Part shown: in pieces, positions 9,046 to 19,417 of the stretch
Numbering within the stretch: the first letter of the stretch is position 1
Layout: each line of letters begins with the position of its first letter
NCBI RefSeq assembly: GCF_030285365.1
Contig: NZ_JASVDS010000001.1
Location: forward strand, 1,116,001 to 1,180,000
Source of the DNA: Roseateles subflavus
GTDB lineage: Bacteria; Pseudomonadota; Gammaproteobacteria; Burkholderiales; Burkholderiaceae_C
DNA: 64,000 nt
Direction: 5' to 3'
Notes under the pieces: generated by a model
Database searches by the model: none
Told to the model about the DNA's origin: nothing
Seen by the model: the letters and a program-made list of their open reading frames with translations, nothing else
Translations under genes and position numbers: made by a program

Positions 9046-9600
9046 TCAGCCCGGCACGGCCGGCGTGGCGGCCGGGATGCCGTGGGCGGTCGGGACGACC
9101 GGCGTCTCGGCGGCGCGGGCCAGCTTGGCGCGCAGCTGCAGCAGTTCGGCGCGCACGAGGGCCTTGAGAGGCTCCGAGGCGGCGCTCGGGAACTGCTTGC
9201 GATCCACGGGCATGCGCAGGCGAACCACCCAGAGCCCGGGCGGCAGCAAGCCCGCGGCGTCGGCGAAGACGGCGCGGATCTGGCGTTTGATCAGGGATCG
9301 TGTCACGGCACGGCGGGCGTGCCGTTTGGGCACGACGCAGCCCAGCCACTGGCCGTCCGGCGGGGCCTGGACGGCAGCGGGAACGGGCGTGTCCCCCGCG
9401 GCAGGCACCGAATCGTCCACAGGACTGTGGGTAAGCGGTGCTTGGCCTGTTGATAACTCGGCTTTCCTTGTGGAAAACGCAGGTCCGGGCAGGCTGGGGG
9501 CGGCCATGAGATGGTGCACAGCAAAGTGCTTGCTGCGGGCGCGGCTGGGCTGACCCAGCACGCGCTCAAAGTCGGCCGATCGTTCGATGCGGCCGATCAT
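9046..9600 (-). CDS. rnpA: Ribonuclease P protein component with a low-complexity insertion
   Basis: 184 residues. RnpA is the protein subunit that helps RNase P RNA remove 5' leaders from tRNA precursors. The conserved parts are the N-terminal FERVLGQPSRARSKHFAVHH strand and the basic helix VPKRHARRAVTRSLIKRQIR; the usual RNR core reads RSL here, a form common in beta-proteobacteria. About 50 residues (33-83; Pro/Ala/Ser/Thr rich) are inserted between them, making the protein longer than the usual 115-135 residues. The DNA of that insertion contains a cluster of DnaA-box-like 9-mers. The gene starts 18 bases after rpmH ends. Confidence 0.93.
   Translation of the reverse strand: MIGRIERSADFERVLGQPSRARSKHFAVHHLMAAPSLPGPAFSTRKAELSTGQAPLTHSPVDDSVPAAGDTPVPAAVQAPPDGQWLGCVVPKRHARRAVTRSLIKRQIRAVFADAAGLLPPGLWVVRLRMPVDRKQFPSAASEPLKALVRAELLQLRAKLARAAETPVVPTAHGIPAATPAVPG
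9413..9477. promoter_or_regulatory. Cluster of DnaA-box-like sequences inside rnpA
   Basis: Within 65 bases lie TCGTCCACA (9413-9421, two mismatches to TTATCCACA) and, as reverse complements, TGTGGGTAA (9426-9434), TGTTGATAA (9449-9457) and TGTGGAAAA (9469-9477), each one mismatch from TGTGGATAA. The spacing is 13-23 bases and three share one orientation. The cluster lies entirely in the low-complexity insertion of rnpA. Binding by DnaA is inferred from sequence only. Confidence 0.5.
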
Positions 9601-9618
9601 GGTCTTGATGCGGCTCGC

Positions 9619-9753
9619 TTAGACGGCCAGGCGCTTGCGGCCCTTGGCGCGACGGGCGCGGATCACAGCGCGGCCACCGCGGGTCTTCATGCGGACGAGG
9701 AAGCCGTGGGTACGGGCGCGGCGGGTCTTGGAGCCTTGGTAGGTGCGTTTCAT
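9619..9753 (-). CDS. rpmH: 50S ribosomal protein L34
   Basis: 44 residues, the standard length. The protein starts [19 protein letters not shown] and ends in a basic tail with the GRKRLAV terminus, all characteristic of L34, a small, highly basic protein of the large ribosomal subunit. It is the first gene of the minus-strand operon leading to yidC and is transcribed away from dnaA across the probable origin. Confidence 0.96.
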   Translation of the reverse strand: MKRTYQGSKTRRARTHGFLVRMKTRGGRAVIRARRAKGRKRLAV

Positions 9754-10244
9754 GTTGGAAAACCTCTGTGGACGTCTGTGGACGCGATAGCTGATGGGCC
9801 AATCAAAGATGCGGGTGCATCTCGGAGCTGCAAGCCGGCGCCCTGTGGGTCAAGCCCATGAGGCGTCTGCCTGCCGCACCGCTGATGTGCGCCGCGCCGG
9901 GGCGCCGCTGCTGCGTGCGCCCACATCAAGACCCTGCCAGAAGAATGCCGCCAAGGCGCAAGGCCTGGGGAATTCTCCGGGGCAAAGCCCAGACTGTTGG
10001 CGCGGTGGACTTACCGCCAGGGGTTTGGCCCCTCAAAGCTGAAGAAAGCCACGCGCCCAAGCAAATACATCCGGCGTCCGGAAAAGCCCGCGATTACACC
10101 AAACTTCTGGCCGGCGGTCAACTTCCCTCGGCGCTCGCGGGGTGGGCGGTGCAGGGGTGCGAGCCTAAAAAAATCTGTGGATAACCCCGTCTTTTGCGGC
10201 CGTGGATCCGTACAATCCGGCCGCTCAAGAAGAAGTTTTCCACA
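9754..10244. other. rpmH-dnaA intergenic region, probable part of the replication origin
   Basis: 491 bases between divergent rpmH and dnaA, the usual oriC position in many Proteobacteria. It contains a perfect DnaA box (10176-10184), TTTTCCACA (10235-10243, one mismatch) immediately before the dnaA start, and two weak TGTGGACG repeats near rpmH (9767-9785). A comparatively AT-rich tract at about 10164-10175 adjoins the perfect box. Box density here is modest; the denser cluster lies within rnpA. It must also contain the divergent promoters of rpmH and dnaA. Direct evidence such as GC-skew inversion was not computed. Confidence 0.5.
10176..10184 (-). promoter_or_regulatory. Perfect DnaA box upstream of dnaA
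   Basis: TGTGGATAA, the exact complement of TTATCCACA, 60 bases before the dnaA start codon. A TACAAT hexamer resembling a -10 element follows at 10211-10216, so the box is placed to allow DnaA autoregulation as well as a role in origin function. Confidence 0.75.
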
Positions 10245-11732
10245 ATGAGCGCAGATCTCTGGCAACGCGGCTGTGAACGTCTGGCCGCCGAGCTGCCCGA
10301 ACAGCAATTCAACACCTGGATCCGTCCCTTGCCCCCGGCCGATGTGGCCGACGGCGGCGAGCAGGGCGTGACCGTCTCCCTGCGCGTCCCCAACCGCTTC
10401 AAGCTGGACTGGATCCGCAACCAGTACGCCGGGCGCATCGAATCCATCCTCACCGAGCTGGCCGGCCGCCCTGCGCGGCTCGAGCTGGCCGTGGCGCCGC
10501 GTGAGGCCGTGCCCCGTGCGGCCACGGCGCTGCCGGCCAATCAGCCGGTGGCCGTGGGGCAGGTGCTGCACAACGGCCTTCGCCCCGTGCCGGTGAACCG
10601 CCCGGCGCCCGTCGAGCAGCCGGCCGTCAACGGCCTGGCGCCGGTGCAGCCTGCCATGGCGGCGCCGGCCGTGGTGACGTCGCCGGCCGGCCTGCCCGCG
10701 CCGGCCAGCACGCGGCACCGCATCAATCCGGCCCTCACGTTCGACACCCTGGTGCCCGGCCGGGCCAACCAGATGGCGCGCACCGCGGCCCTGCACGTCG
10801 CCGGGGCGCCGGGTCAGATGTACAACCCGCTGTTCATCTACGGCGGCGTCGGCCTCGGCAAGACCCACCTGATCCACGCCGTCGGCAACGCCCTGCTGAA
10901 GGACAAGCCCGATGCGCGCGTGCTGTACCTCCACGCCGAGCAGTTCATCTCCGACGTGGTGAAGAACTACCAGCGCAAGACCTTCGACGAGCTCAAGGCC
11001 AAGTACCACTCGCTGGACCTGCTGCTCATCGATGACGTGCAGTTCTTCGCCGGCAAGGACCGCACGCAGGAGGAGTTCTTCAACGCCTTCGAGGCCCTGC
11101 TGGCCAAGCGTGCGCACATCATCATGACCTCGGACACCTATCCGAAGGGCCTGGTGGACATCGACGAGCGCCTGACCAGCCGCTTCGATGCCGGCCTGAC
11201 GGTGGCCATCGAGCCGCCCGAGCTGGAGATGCGCGTCGCCATCCTGATCAAGAAGGCCGAGGCGGAGCAGGCGCCCATGCCGGAGGATGTCGCCTTCTTC
11301 ATCGCCAAGAACGTCCGCGCCAATGTGCGCGAGCTCGAAGGCGCCCTGCGCAAGGTGCTGGCCTACAGCCGCTTCAGCCACAAGGAAATCAACATCCAGC
11401 TGGCCCGCGAGGCGCTCAAGGACCTGCTCTCCATCCAGAACCGCCAGATCTCCGTCGAGAACATCCAGAAGACGGTGGCCGACTTCTACAAGATCAAGGT
11501 CGCCGACATGTACAGCAAGAAGCGCCCGGCCAGCATCGCCCGGCCGCGCCAGATTGCCATGTACCTGGCCAAGGAGCTGACGCAGAAGAGCCTGCCCGAG
11601 ATCGGCGAGCTTTTCGGTGGCCGGGACCACACGACCGTGCTGCACGCCGTGCGCAAGATCGGTGGCGAGCGCCAGAAGAACACCGAGCTGAATCAGCAGC
11701 TGCACGTTCTCGAGCAGACCCTGAAGGGGTGA
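10245..11732 (+). CDS. dnaA: Chromosomal replication initiator protein DnaA
   Basis: 495 residues. Domain I begins [20 protein letters not shown]; domain II is a variable Pro/Ala/Val-rich linker (about 85-155). Domain III is the AAA+ ATPase with Walker [10 protein letters not shown] (200-208) and Walker [10 protein letters not shown] (about 263-271). Domain IV carries the DNA-binding signature [15 protein letters not shown] near the C-terminus. DnaA-ATP binds DnaA boxes and melts the origin. The ATG at 10245 is chosen because the protein then starts as in other beta-proteobacteria; an alternative upstream start would add 17 unlike residues. Confidence 0.98.
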   Translation: MSADLWQRGCERLAAELPEQQFNTWIRPLPPADVADGGEQGVTVSLRVPNRFKLDWIRNQYAGRIESILTELAGRPARLELAVAPREAVPRAATALPANQPVAVGQVLHNGLRPVPVNRPAPVEQPAVNGLAPVQPAMAAPAVVTSPAGLPAPASTRHRINPALTFDTLVPGRANQMARTAALHVAGAPGQMYNPLFIYGGVGLGKTHLIHAVGNALLKDKPDARVLYLHAEQFISDVVKNYQRKTFDELKAKYHSLDLLLIDDVQFFAGKDRTQEEFFNAFEALLAKRAHIIMTSDTYPKGLVDIDERLTSRFDAGLTVAIEPPELEMRVAILIKKAEAEQAPMPEDVAFFIAKNVRANVRELEGALRKVLAYSRFSHKEINIQLAREALKDLLSIQNRQISVENIQKTVADFYKIKVADMYSKKRPASIARPRQIAMYLAKELTQKSLPEIGELFGGRDHTTVLHAVRKIGGERQKNTELNQQLHVLEQTLKG

Positions 11733-12007
11733 CGGCCCGCCCCTGGCGCGCCTCGCCGGCGCCCCAGAAGCGGCGCGCGCAAGGGGCCGGCGGGGTCGCG
11801 TTCCGGGTCGCCGCGCGGGGCTGGCATGCAACAGATCAAAGGCATGGTTTTCACCCTTCGGGAATTGCCCCATTCCTGGGTGACAATGCGCGCTGTCTCA
11901 CGCGCGCGCGTCTTGCTATGACTGTGTGACCCAGGGGTGGTCCCGGGGGAAGGCAGGCCTTCAGATGGCGCTCGCGGGTCGCCCCGAACAAGTGGAGAGA
12001 GGTTCAC

Positions 12008-13132
12008 ATGATTGTGTTGAAAGCCAGCCAGGACAAGGTGCTGGGTGCCCTGCAGGCCGTGTCCGGCATCGTCGAGCGCCGCCACACACTGCCCATCCTG
12101 GCCAATGTGCTGATCCGCAAGCAGGGCTCGCAGGTCGAGCTCACCACCAGCGACCTTGAGATCCAGGTCCGCACGACCGTCGAGTTCGACGGCGATGATG
12201 GCAACTTCTCCTCCACCGTGGGCGCGCGCAAGCTGATCGACATCCTGCGCTCCATGCCCTCGGACCAGACGGTCAGCCTGTCCAGCAACGCCAGCAAGAT
12301 GACGCTGCAGGGCGGCAAGAGCCGCTTCACGCTGCAGACCCTGCCGGCCGACGACTTCCCGCTGGTGCAGGAAGCCGCCGACTTCGGTCCCGCCTTCAGC
12401 GTGCCCCAGAAGACGCTCAAGCACCTGATCAACCAGGTGCACTTCGCGATGGCGGTGCATGACATCCGCTACTACCTCAACGGCATCCTCTTCGTCGCCG
12501 AGGGCAAGAGCCTGACGCTGGTGGCCACCGACGGCCACCGCCTGGCCCTCGCGCAGGCCGACCTCGAGTCCGACATTCCCAAGCAGGAAGTCATCCTGCC
12601 CCGCAAGACGGTGCTGGAGCTGATGCGCCTGCTGAAGGATGGCGGCAAGGATGGCAGTGATGACCAGCCCATCGAGATGCGCTTCGCCGGCAACCAGGCC
12701 AAGTTCAGCTTCTCGGGCATGGAGTTCGTGACCAAGCTGGTCGAGGGCAAGTTCCCCGACTACAACCGCGTCATCCCCAAGAACCACAAGTTCCGCGTGA
12801 CCCTGGGCCGCGCACCGCTGCTGTCCTCCCTGCAGCGCGCCGCCATCCTGACCAGCGAGAAGTTCAAGGCCGTGCGCCTGTCCTTCGAGCCGGGCCTGCT
12901 CTCGATCGCCTCGAGCAACGCCGAGCAGGAGGAGGCCAAGGAAGAGATCGAGATCGACTACGGTGGCGACCTCATCGAGACCGGCTTCAACGTGACCTAC
13001 CTGATGGACGCGCTGCAGAACATGGGCCAGGACATGGTCTCCATCGACCTGAACGACAGCGCCTCCAGTGCGCTGATCACGATCCCCGAGCAGAGCGGCT
13101 TCAAGTACGTCGTGATGCCGATGCGAATCTGA
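12008..13132 (+). CDS. dnaN: DNA polymerase III beta subunit (sliding clamp)
   Basis: 374 residues, the usual clamp length, with three repeats of the clamp fold. Recognisable segments include the N-terminal LGALQAVSGIVERRHTLPIL, FNVTYLMDAL and the C-terminal YVVMPMRI. The ring tethers polymerase III to DNA. A GGAGAGAGG ribosome-binding site precedes the ATG. It follows dnaA after 275 bases that contain no other gene; a separate promoter there is likely but no convincing -35/-10 pair was found. Confidence 0.98.
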   Translation: MIVLKASQDKVLGALQAVSGIVERRHTLPILANVLIRKQGSQVELTTSDLEIQVRTTVEFDGDDGNFSSTVGARKLIDILRSMPSDQTVSLSSNASKMTLQGGKSRFTLQTLPADDFPLVQEAADFGPAFSVPQKTLKHLINQVHFAMAVHDIRYYLNGILFVAEGKSLTLVATDGHRLALAQADLESDIPKQEVILPRKTVLELMRLLKDGGKDGSDDQPIEMRFAGNQAKFSFSGMEFVTKLVEGKFPDYNRVIPKNHKFRVTLGRAPLLSSLQRAAILTSEKFKAVRLSFEPGLLSIASSNAEQEEAKEEIEIDYGGDLIETGFNVTYLMDALQNMGQDMVSIDLNDSASSALITIPEQSGFKYVVMPMRI

Positions 13133-13149
13133 TCGAGATCCAGAAATGA

Positions 13150-15804
<2,655 letters not shown>

Positions 15805-15827
15805 GGACATCGCCTCCGCAAGCCAAG

Positions 15828-15853
15828 AGCCCCGCCGCGTGCGGGGCTTTTTA
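15828..15853 (+). terminator. Intrinsic terminator after gyrB
   Basis: AGCCCCGC, loop CGCGT, GCGGGGCT followed by TTTTATT: a perfect 8-bp stem with a short loop and U-tract, 23 bases past the gyrB stop codon. It ends the dnaA-dnaN-gyrB block and separates it from the convergent HEPN-like gene. Confidence 0.92.
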
Positions 15854-15867
15854 TTGCGTTGCAGCGC

Positions 15868-16488
15868 TCACTCATTCCCAACGGGATCAATGCGTTCCAG
15901 ATATTTGTCGGACAGCGCTTTGAATGAGCGGAACAGGTCGGCCGCGTCAGACACCTGCTCCGCCAATTCATCCAGGCTCATGTAGCGGCTTGTGTCGGGC
16001 CTGCCGGAAGACATGTCCCAATCGAGCGGGATGAAGGCCAATAGTGGAACGCGCGGGTGCTCAGGGCCCTGGGGTGACTCGACATACTTTCCTGGCGCAG
16101 CCCACCTGCCATGGGCATAGTCGTTTCTGAGTGCCCGCGCTCTTTCGGCCCGGTCAAACCACGCTTGAAACTCGCACAACGCATTTGGAGACTGCTTGGA
16201 CAGAAGTGGTTCGATGTGCAGTTGCAGGCATTTGAGCCGATCGGCCAGCCTGTACTTCTGGACGTTCAGTGACTTTGTCGTGTCGACCCCGAGTCGGACC
16301 CCGATCCAGCGCAATTGCAGGCCGACGATGAAATCGAAGCGCGCGATTCCGTGGATGAGGCGACCAAGGAGGCGGTGCATTTCGTCTTCGATCTCGTCCG
16401 GCTTGACGCGAAGCTGGGCTGCGGGCTTTGCCTGAGAGACAAGCGTTGGCTGGGATGGCGGTCGGCGATTGGCGCGGTGTCGAGACAT
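15868..16488 (-). CDS. Hypothetical protein with a HEPN-like RNxxxH motif
   Basis: 206 residues from ATG 16488; an in-frame ATG at 16584 would add 32 residues of low plausibility. The family is not recognised. The visible feature is RNDYAH (R121 to H126) at the end of a helical region, matching the Rx4-6H signature of HEPN nucleases, with long predicted helices before it (about 31-66 and 78-120). No signal peptide or membrane segment. Base composition looks lower in GC and codon use less biased than in gyrB and the lipid genes beside it, suggesting later acquisition. No antitoxin partner of the MNT type is adjacent. HEPN membership is an inference from one motif and its helical setting. Confidence 0.6.
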   Translation of the reverse strand: MSRHRANRRPPSQPTLVSQAKPAAQLRVKPDEIEDEMHRLLGRLIHGIARFDFIVGLQLRWIGVRLGVDTTKSLNVQKYRLADRLKCLQLHIEPLLSKQSPNALCEFQAWFDRAERARALRNDYAHGRWAAPGKYVESPQGPEHPRVPLLAFIPLDWDMSSGRPDTSRYMSLDELAEQVSDAADLFRSFKALSDKYLERIDPVGNE

Positions 16489-16645
16489 GGCACGAGTCAG
16501 GAGCAAATATGGCGGGCAGATTGGGTCTGCCGTGCGGCCCTCACCAAGCCTGACGGATGGAGGCCAATTCTGAGTGTGCAGCATATGGTCCGCAAATGAA
16601 CGGATCGGCCGCTTTCGGTGCCTTGAACATCCTGCGTTTGTCAGT

Positions 16646-17263
16646 TCATCCCGGCAACCACCCCCACGCCCCGGCCACCATCACCGGCACGAGCAGGACG
16701 AAGGGATAGAAGCCGATGCCCCGCTTGGGGAAGGGGAAGGACAGGTTCATGGCCACGGCCAGGCCGAGGGCGAGGAGGGCCAGGGCAAGGTCGGTCGCCT
16801 GGCCCTGGGGGTGCAGCACCACGCCGGCCATCAGCACGATGGCGGCGACGGAGCTGGGCAGGCCCTGGAAGCACTCGCCAAAGCGGGTGCGCACGAGGCC
16901 ACGCTCGCTGAAGCGAGCGAGCCGCAACACGGTGGCGAGGATGTAGCTGATGCACAGGGCCGCGACGCCCCACGAGGGCGCGCCGGCCGGCGTCAGCACC
17001 TTGGCCATGGCGAAGGCCGGCAGCATGCCGAAGGCGAGGAGGTCGGCGAGGCTGTCCAGCTGCGCGCCCAGCGGCGAGCTCACGCCCAGGGCGCGGGCCA
17101 GCTTGCCGTCCAGCACATCGCACAGCAGACAGATGGCCAGGCACAGCGTCCCCACGGCCACGGCCTGGCCGGGCGCCGCCCATCCCAGGTGCAGCAGGCC
17201 CACGCTCGCGGAAGCGGCGGAGCCAAGGGTGATGGCATTGGGGAGGGCGGCGTACGAGGTCAT
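16646..17263 (-). CDS. CDP-alcohol phosphatidyltransferase family protein
   Basis: 205 residues, about six hydrophobic segments. The catalytic signature DG-x2-AR-x8-G-x3-D-x3-D is complete in DGKLARALGVSSPLGAQLDS and the following LAD. Members transfer a phosphatidyl group from CDP-diacylglycerol to an alcohol such as serine, glycerol phosphate or inositol. The N-terminal LPNAITLGS resembles PssA-type enzymes, so phosphatidylserine synthase is the first guess. The ATG at 17263 is preferred to a TTG at 17296. It is divergent from a CdsA-like gene that would supply the CDP-diacylglycerol substrate. Confidence 0.85.
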   Translation of the reverse strand: MTSYAALPNAITLGSAASASVGLLHLGWAAPGQAVAVGTLCLAICLLCDVLDGKLARALGVSSPLGAQLDSLADLLAFGMLPAFAMAKVLTPAGAPSWGVAALCISYILATVLRLARFSERGLVRTRFGECFQGLPSSVAAIVLMAGVVLHPQGQATDLALALLALGLAVAMNLSFPFPKRGIGFYPFVLLVPVMVAGAWGWLPG

Positions 17264-17414
17264 GGCGGCGTCGGCAGGGGAGAGGTGTGAGCGCAAGCCC
17301 GCGTGCGCTTACGCCGGCGTCCCGCAAACATGCGGTCCGCCGCGGGCTGCACAGCGGCTGGGGCGCGTCGCGGGCGGGCATGATCGCACCTTTGCAGTTT
17401 TGCCCCCCATTCAC

Positions 17415-18368
17415 TTGAAGACCGATTTCTCTGCGCTCTGGCAGTTCGCCCCCGCTCCCCCGGACCTCTGGATCCTGGTGGGCGGCGGCCTGGCCGCCGT
17501 CTCGACCGCCACGGCGGTGACTTACCTGCATCCGGCCCTGCGCCCGCAGCGCCGCGTGCAACAGGCCGTGCAGTCCTGGGTGCCCGTCATCCTGATGGCG
17601 GCGCTGACGGTGCTGCTGGGCTCGGGGCTGAGCTGGCTGGTCTGCGGCCTCGCGTCCCTGCTGCTGCTGCGCGAGGGCCTGCGGCTGCTGCCGCTGACGC
17701 CCGCCGAGCAGCGCCTGCACGGCGGCCTGGCGGCGCTGCTGAGCCTCACGGCCCATGCGTTGGTCGCCCTCGGGCAGGCACCCTGGGCGCTGGGCCTGTG
17801 CCTGGCCTACACGGGCCTGCTGCTGGGACCCGTGCAGATGCTCGCCGGTGGCCCGGACCGCTTCTTCGCCCGCGTGGGCGGGCTGACGCTGGTGCTGCAG
17901 GGCTGCGTCACGCTGTTCCTCTTCGTCTGCCTGCTGGTGCTGCAGGCGCCGGCCACCCGGCCGCTGGGCGGCGCGGGCCAGGGCGGCTTCTTCTTTGTGC
18001 TGGTCATCTTCTCGGATGCCATGCAGTACGTCGGCGGCAAGTGCTGGGGCCGCCACGCATTGGCGCCGCGCATCAGCCCCGCCAAGACCTGGGAGGGGCT
18101 GGCCTTCGCCGCGTTGATCTGCTCGCTGCTGGGTTTTGGACTGGCGCCATGGCTGCTGGGCCTGCCGGCCTGGGCGGGCGTGCTGCTGGCGCTGGCCATG
18201 GTCGGCCTGGGTCTGGTAGGCGACCTGCTGGTCTCGTGCTGGAAGCGGGACGCGGGCGTGAAGGACACCGGCACGCTGCTGCCGGGGCAGGGCGGGGCGC
18301 TGGATCGCTGCGACAGCCTGATCTTCGTCGCCCCCTGGTTCTGGCTGCTGATGCAGGTGAGCGCATGA
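17415..18368 (+). CDS. Phosphatidate cytidylyltransferase (CdsA family)
   Basis: About 317 residues with roughly eight membrane segments. The C-terminal CDP-diglyceride synthetase signature is present: SCWKRDAGVKDTG followed by LLPGQGGALDRCDS, plus ISPAKTWEG. The enzyme makes CDP-diacylglycerol from phosphatidic acid and CTP. There is no ATG near the N-terminus; the first plausible starts are TTG at 17415 or TTG at 17400, so the exact start is uncertain and translation may be weak. It overlaps the desaturase gene by 4 bases. As a second, non-housekeeping type of cds gene next to a phosphatidyltransferase it recalls the ynbA/ynbB pair of E. coli. Confidence 0.87.
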   Translation: MKTDFSALWQFAPAPPDLWILVGGGLAAVSTATAVTYLHPALRPQRRVQQAVQSWVPVILMAALTVLLGSGLSWLVCGLASLLLLREGLRLLPLTPAEQRLHGGLAALLSLTAHALVALGQAPWALGLCLAYTGLLLGPVQMLAGGPDRFFARVGGLTLVLQGCVTLFLFVCLLVLQAPATRPLGGAGQGGFFFVLVIFSDAMQYVGGKCWGRHALAPRISPAKTWEGLAFAALICSLLGFGLAPWLLGLPAWAGVLLALAMVGLGLVGDLLVSCWKRDAGVKDTGTLLPGQGGALDRCDSLIFVAPWFWLLMQVSA

Positions 18369-19417
18369 CGCCAGTCCCGCCCTCGCCGTCCTCATCGGGC
18401 GCGACGTCTGCCCGCCCCGCGTCGCCTGACCTGGCCGTCCTACGCGCCCAGCTGGAGGCTGCCGGCTGCTTCGAGCGCAAGCCGGGCCGCGCGATCCTGG
18501 AGCTCACCCTCAACCTGCTCGGCAGCGCCCTGGCGTTCTACGCCGCACGCGAGGTCGCCCAGGCCTGGGCGCTCTGGGCCGCGGCGCCGCTTTTCGTGCT
18601 GGGCAGCTTCCTCTTCTACCGCAATGGCTGGCTGATGCACGACGCGGCCCATGGCGGCAGCTGTGCCGGCATCCAGGCCAACCGTCGCTTCGCCGCGCTC
18701 ACAGCCGGCGTGCTGGGGGAGTTCCCCAGCGGCTGGCGCTACGGGCACAACCGCCACCATGCCCGCACCAATGTGCGGGGCGAGGACCTGGACCAGCGCG
18801 AGCGCTGGGACCCGACGCGCCGCTACCACTCGCGCCTCACCGCCTGGCTGGGGCTCTTTCTCTTCACCCGCTACAACGGCGTCTACCTGCCGGCCACGCT
18901 GATCTTCATGGCGCTGCGCGACGGCTACTACTGCTTCCGCCACCACCGCGAGCGCTTTGCCGCGGAACTGGTGGCCGTGCTGATGGGCCTGGGCGGGCAG
19001 CTCGCCTTCTTCGTGCTGCTGGCCGGCCCTTGGGGGGGCCTCCTGCTGTTCCTGCTGCACACGCACGTCGGCATGCTGTACCTGAACTCGGCCTTCGCGG
19101 GCAACCATTACGACCTCGAGACCTTCACGCCCGAGGAAGCAAAGACCCTGGATGTGGTCAGCCTGCAGTCGCGCACCACGCGCAACTACGCCGGAGGCTG
19201 GTGGACGCACTTTGTCTTCGGCGGGCTGGAGAAGCAGCTGGAGCACCACCTCTTCCCGCACCTGCCCCGCCATCACCTGCACCGCGCCGCGCCCTATGTT
19301 CGGGCGTTCGTGACGGCGCACGGCCTGCCCTATCACGAGGCACCGTTCTGGCATTGCTACCTGCGTGTGTTGGACTTCCACGTCGACCCGCGGCCGGCCG
19401 CGGCGCCGTCTGCATGA
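18365..19417 (+). CDS. Membrane fatty acid desaturase family protein
   Basis: 350 residues. Three histidine boxes typical of membrane di-iron desaturases are visible: HDAAHGG (about 94-100), HNRHHARTN (about 126-134) and QLEHHLFPHLPRHH (about 291-304). The glutamine-led third box (QxxHH) is characteristic of the front-end (delta-5/6) desaturase group, but no cytochrome b5 domain is fused. Four or more hydrophobic segments separate the boxes. The ATG overlaps the cds stop codon (ATGA) and the gene's own stop overlaps the next ATG, so the three genes form a translationally coupled operon. Substrate is not deducible. Confidence 0.88.
   Translation: MTPVPPSPSSSGATSARPASPDLAVLRAQLEAAGCFERKPGRAILELTLNLLGSALAFYAAREVAQAWALWAAAPLFVLGSFLFYRNGWLMHDAAHGGSCAGIQANRRFAALTAGVLGEFPSGWRYGHNRHHARTNVRGEDLDQRERWDPTRRYHSRLTAWLGLFLFTRYNGVYLPATLIFMALRDGYYCFRHHRERFAAELVAVLMGLGGQLAFFVLLAGPWGGLLLFLLHTHVGMLYLNSAFAGNHYDLETFTPEEAKTLDVVSLQSRTTRNYAGGWWTHFVFGGLEKQLEHHLFPHLPRHHLHRAAPYVRAFVTAHGLPYHEAPFWHCYLRVLDFHVDPRPAAAPSA

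Noticed and set aside
9767-9785. Two TGTGGACG repeats near rpmH as DnaA boxes
   Set aside because: Three mismatches each to the consensus; kept only as weak context for the origin call.
10011-11873. 620-codon open frame antisense to dnaA
   Set aside because: Antisense shadow that runs through the origin region; no protein-like features.
16488-16584. Upstream ATG for the HEPN-like gene
   Set aside because: The 32 added residues look like translated non-coding sequence, though this start cannot be excluded.
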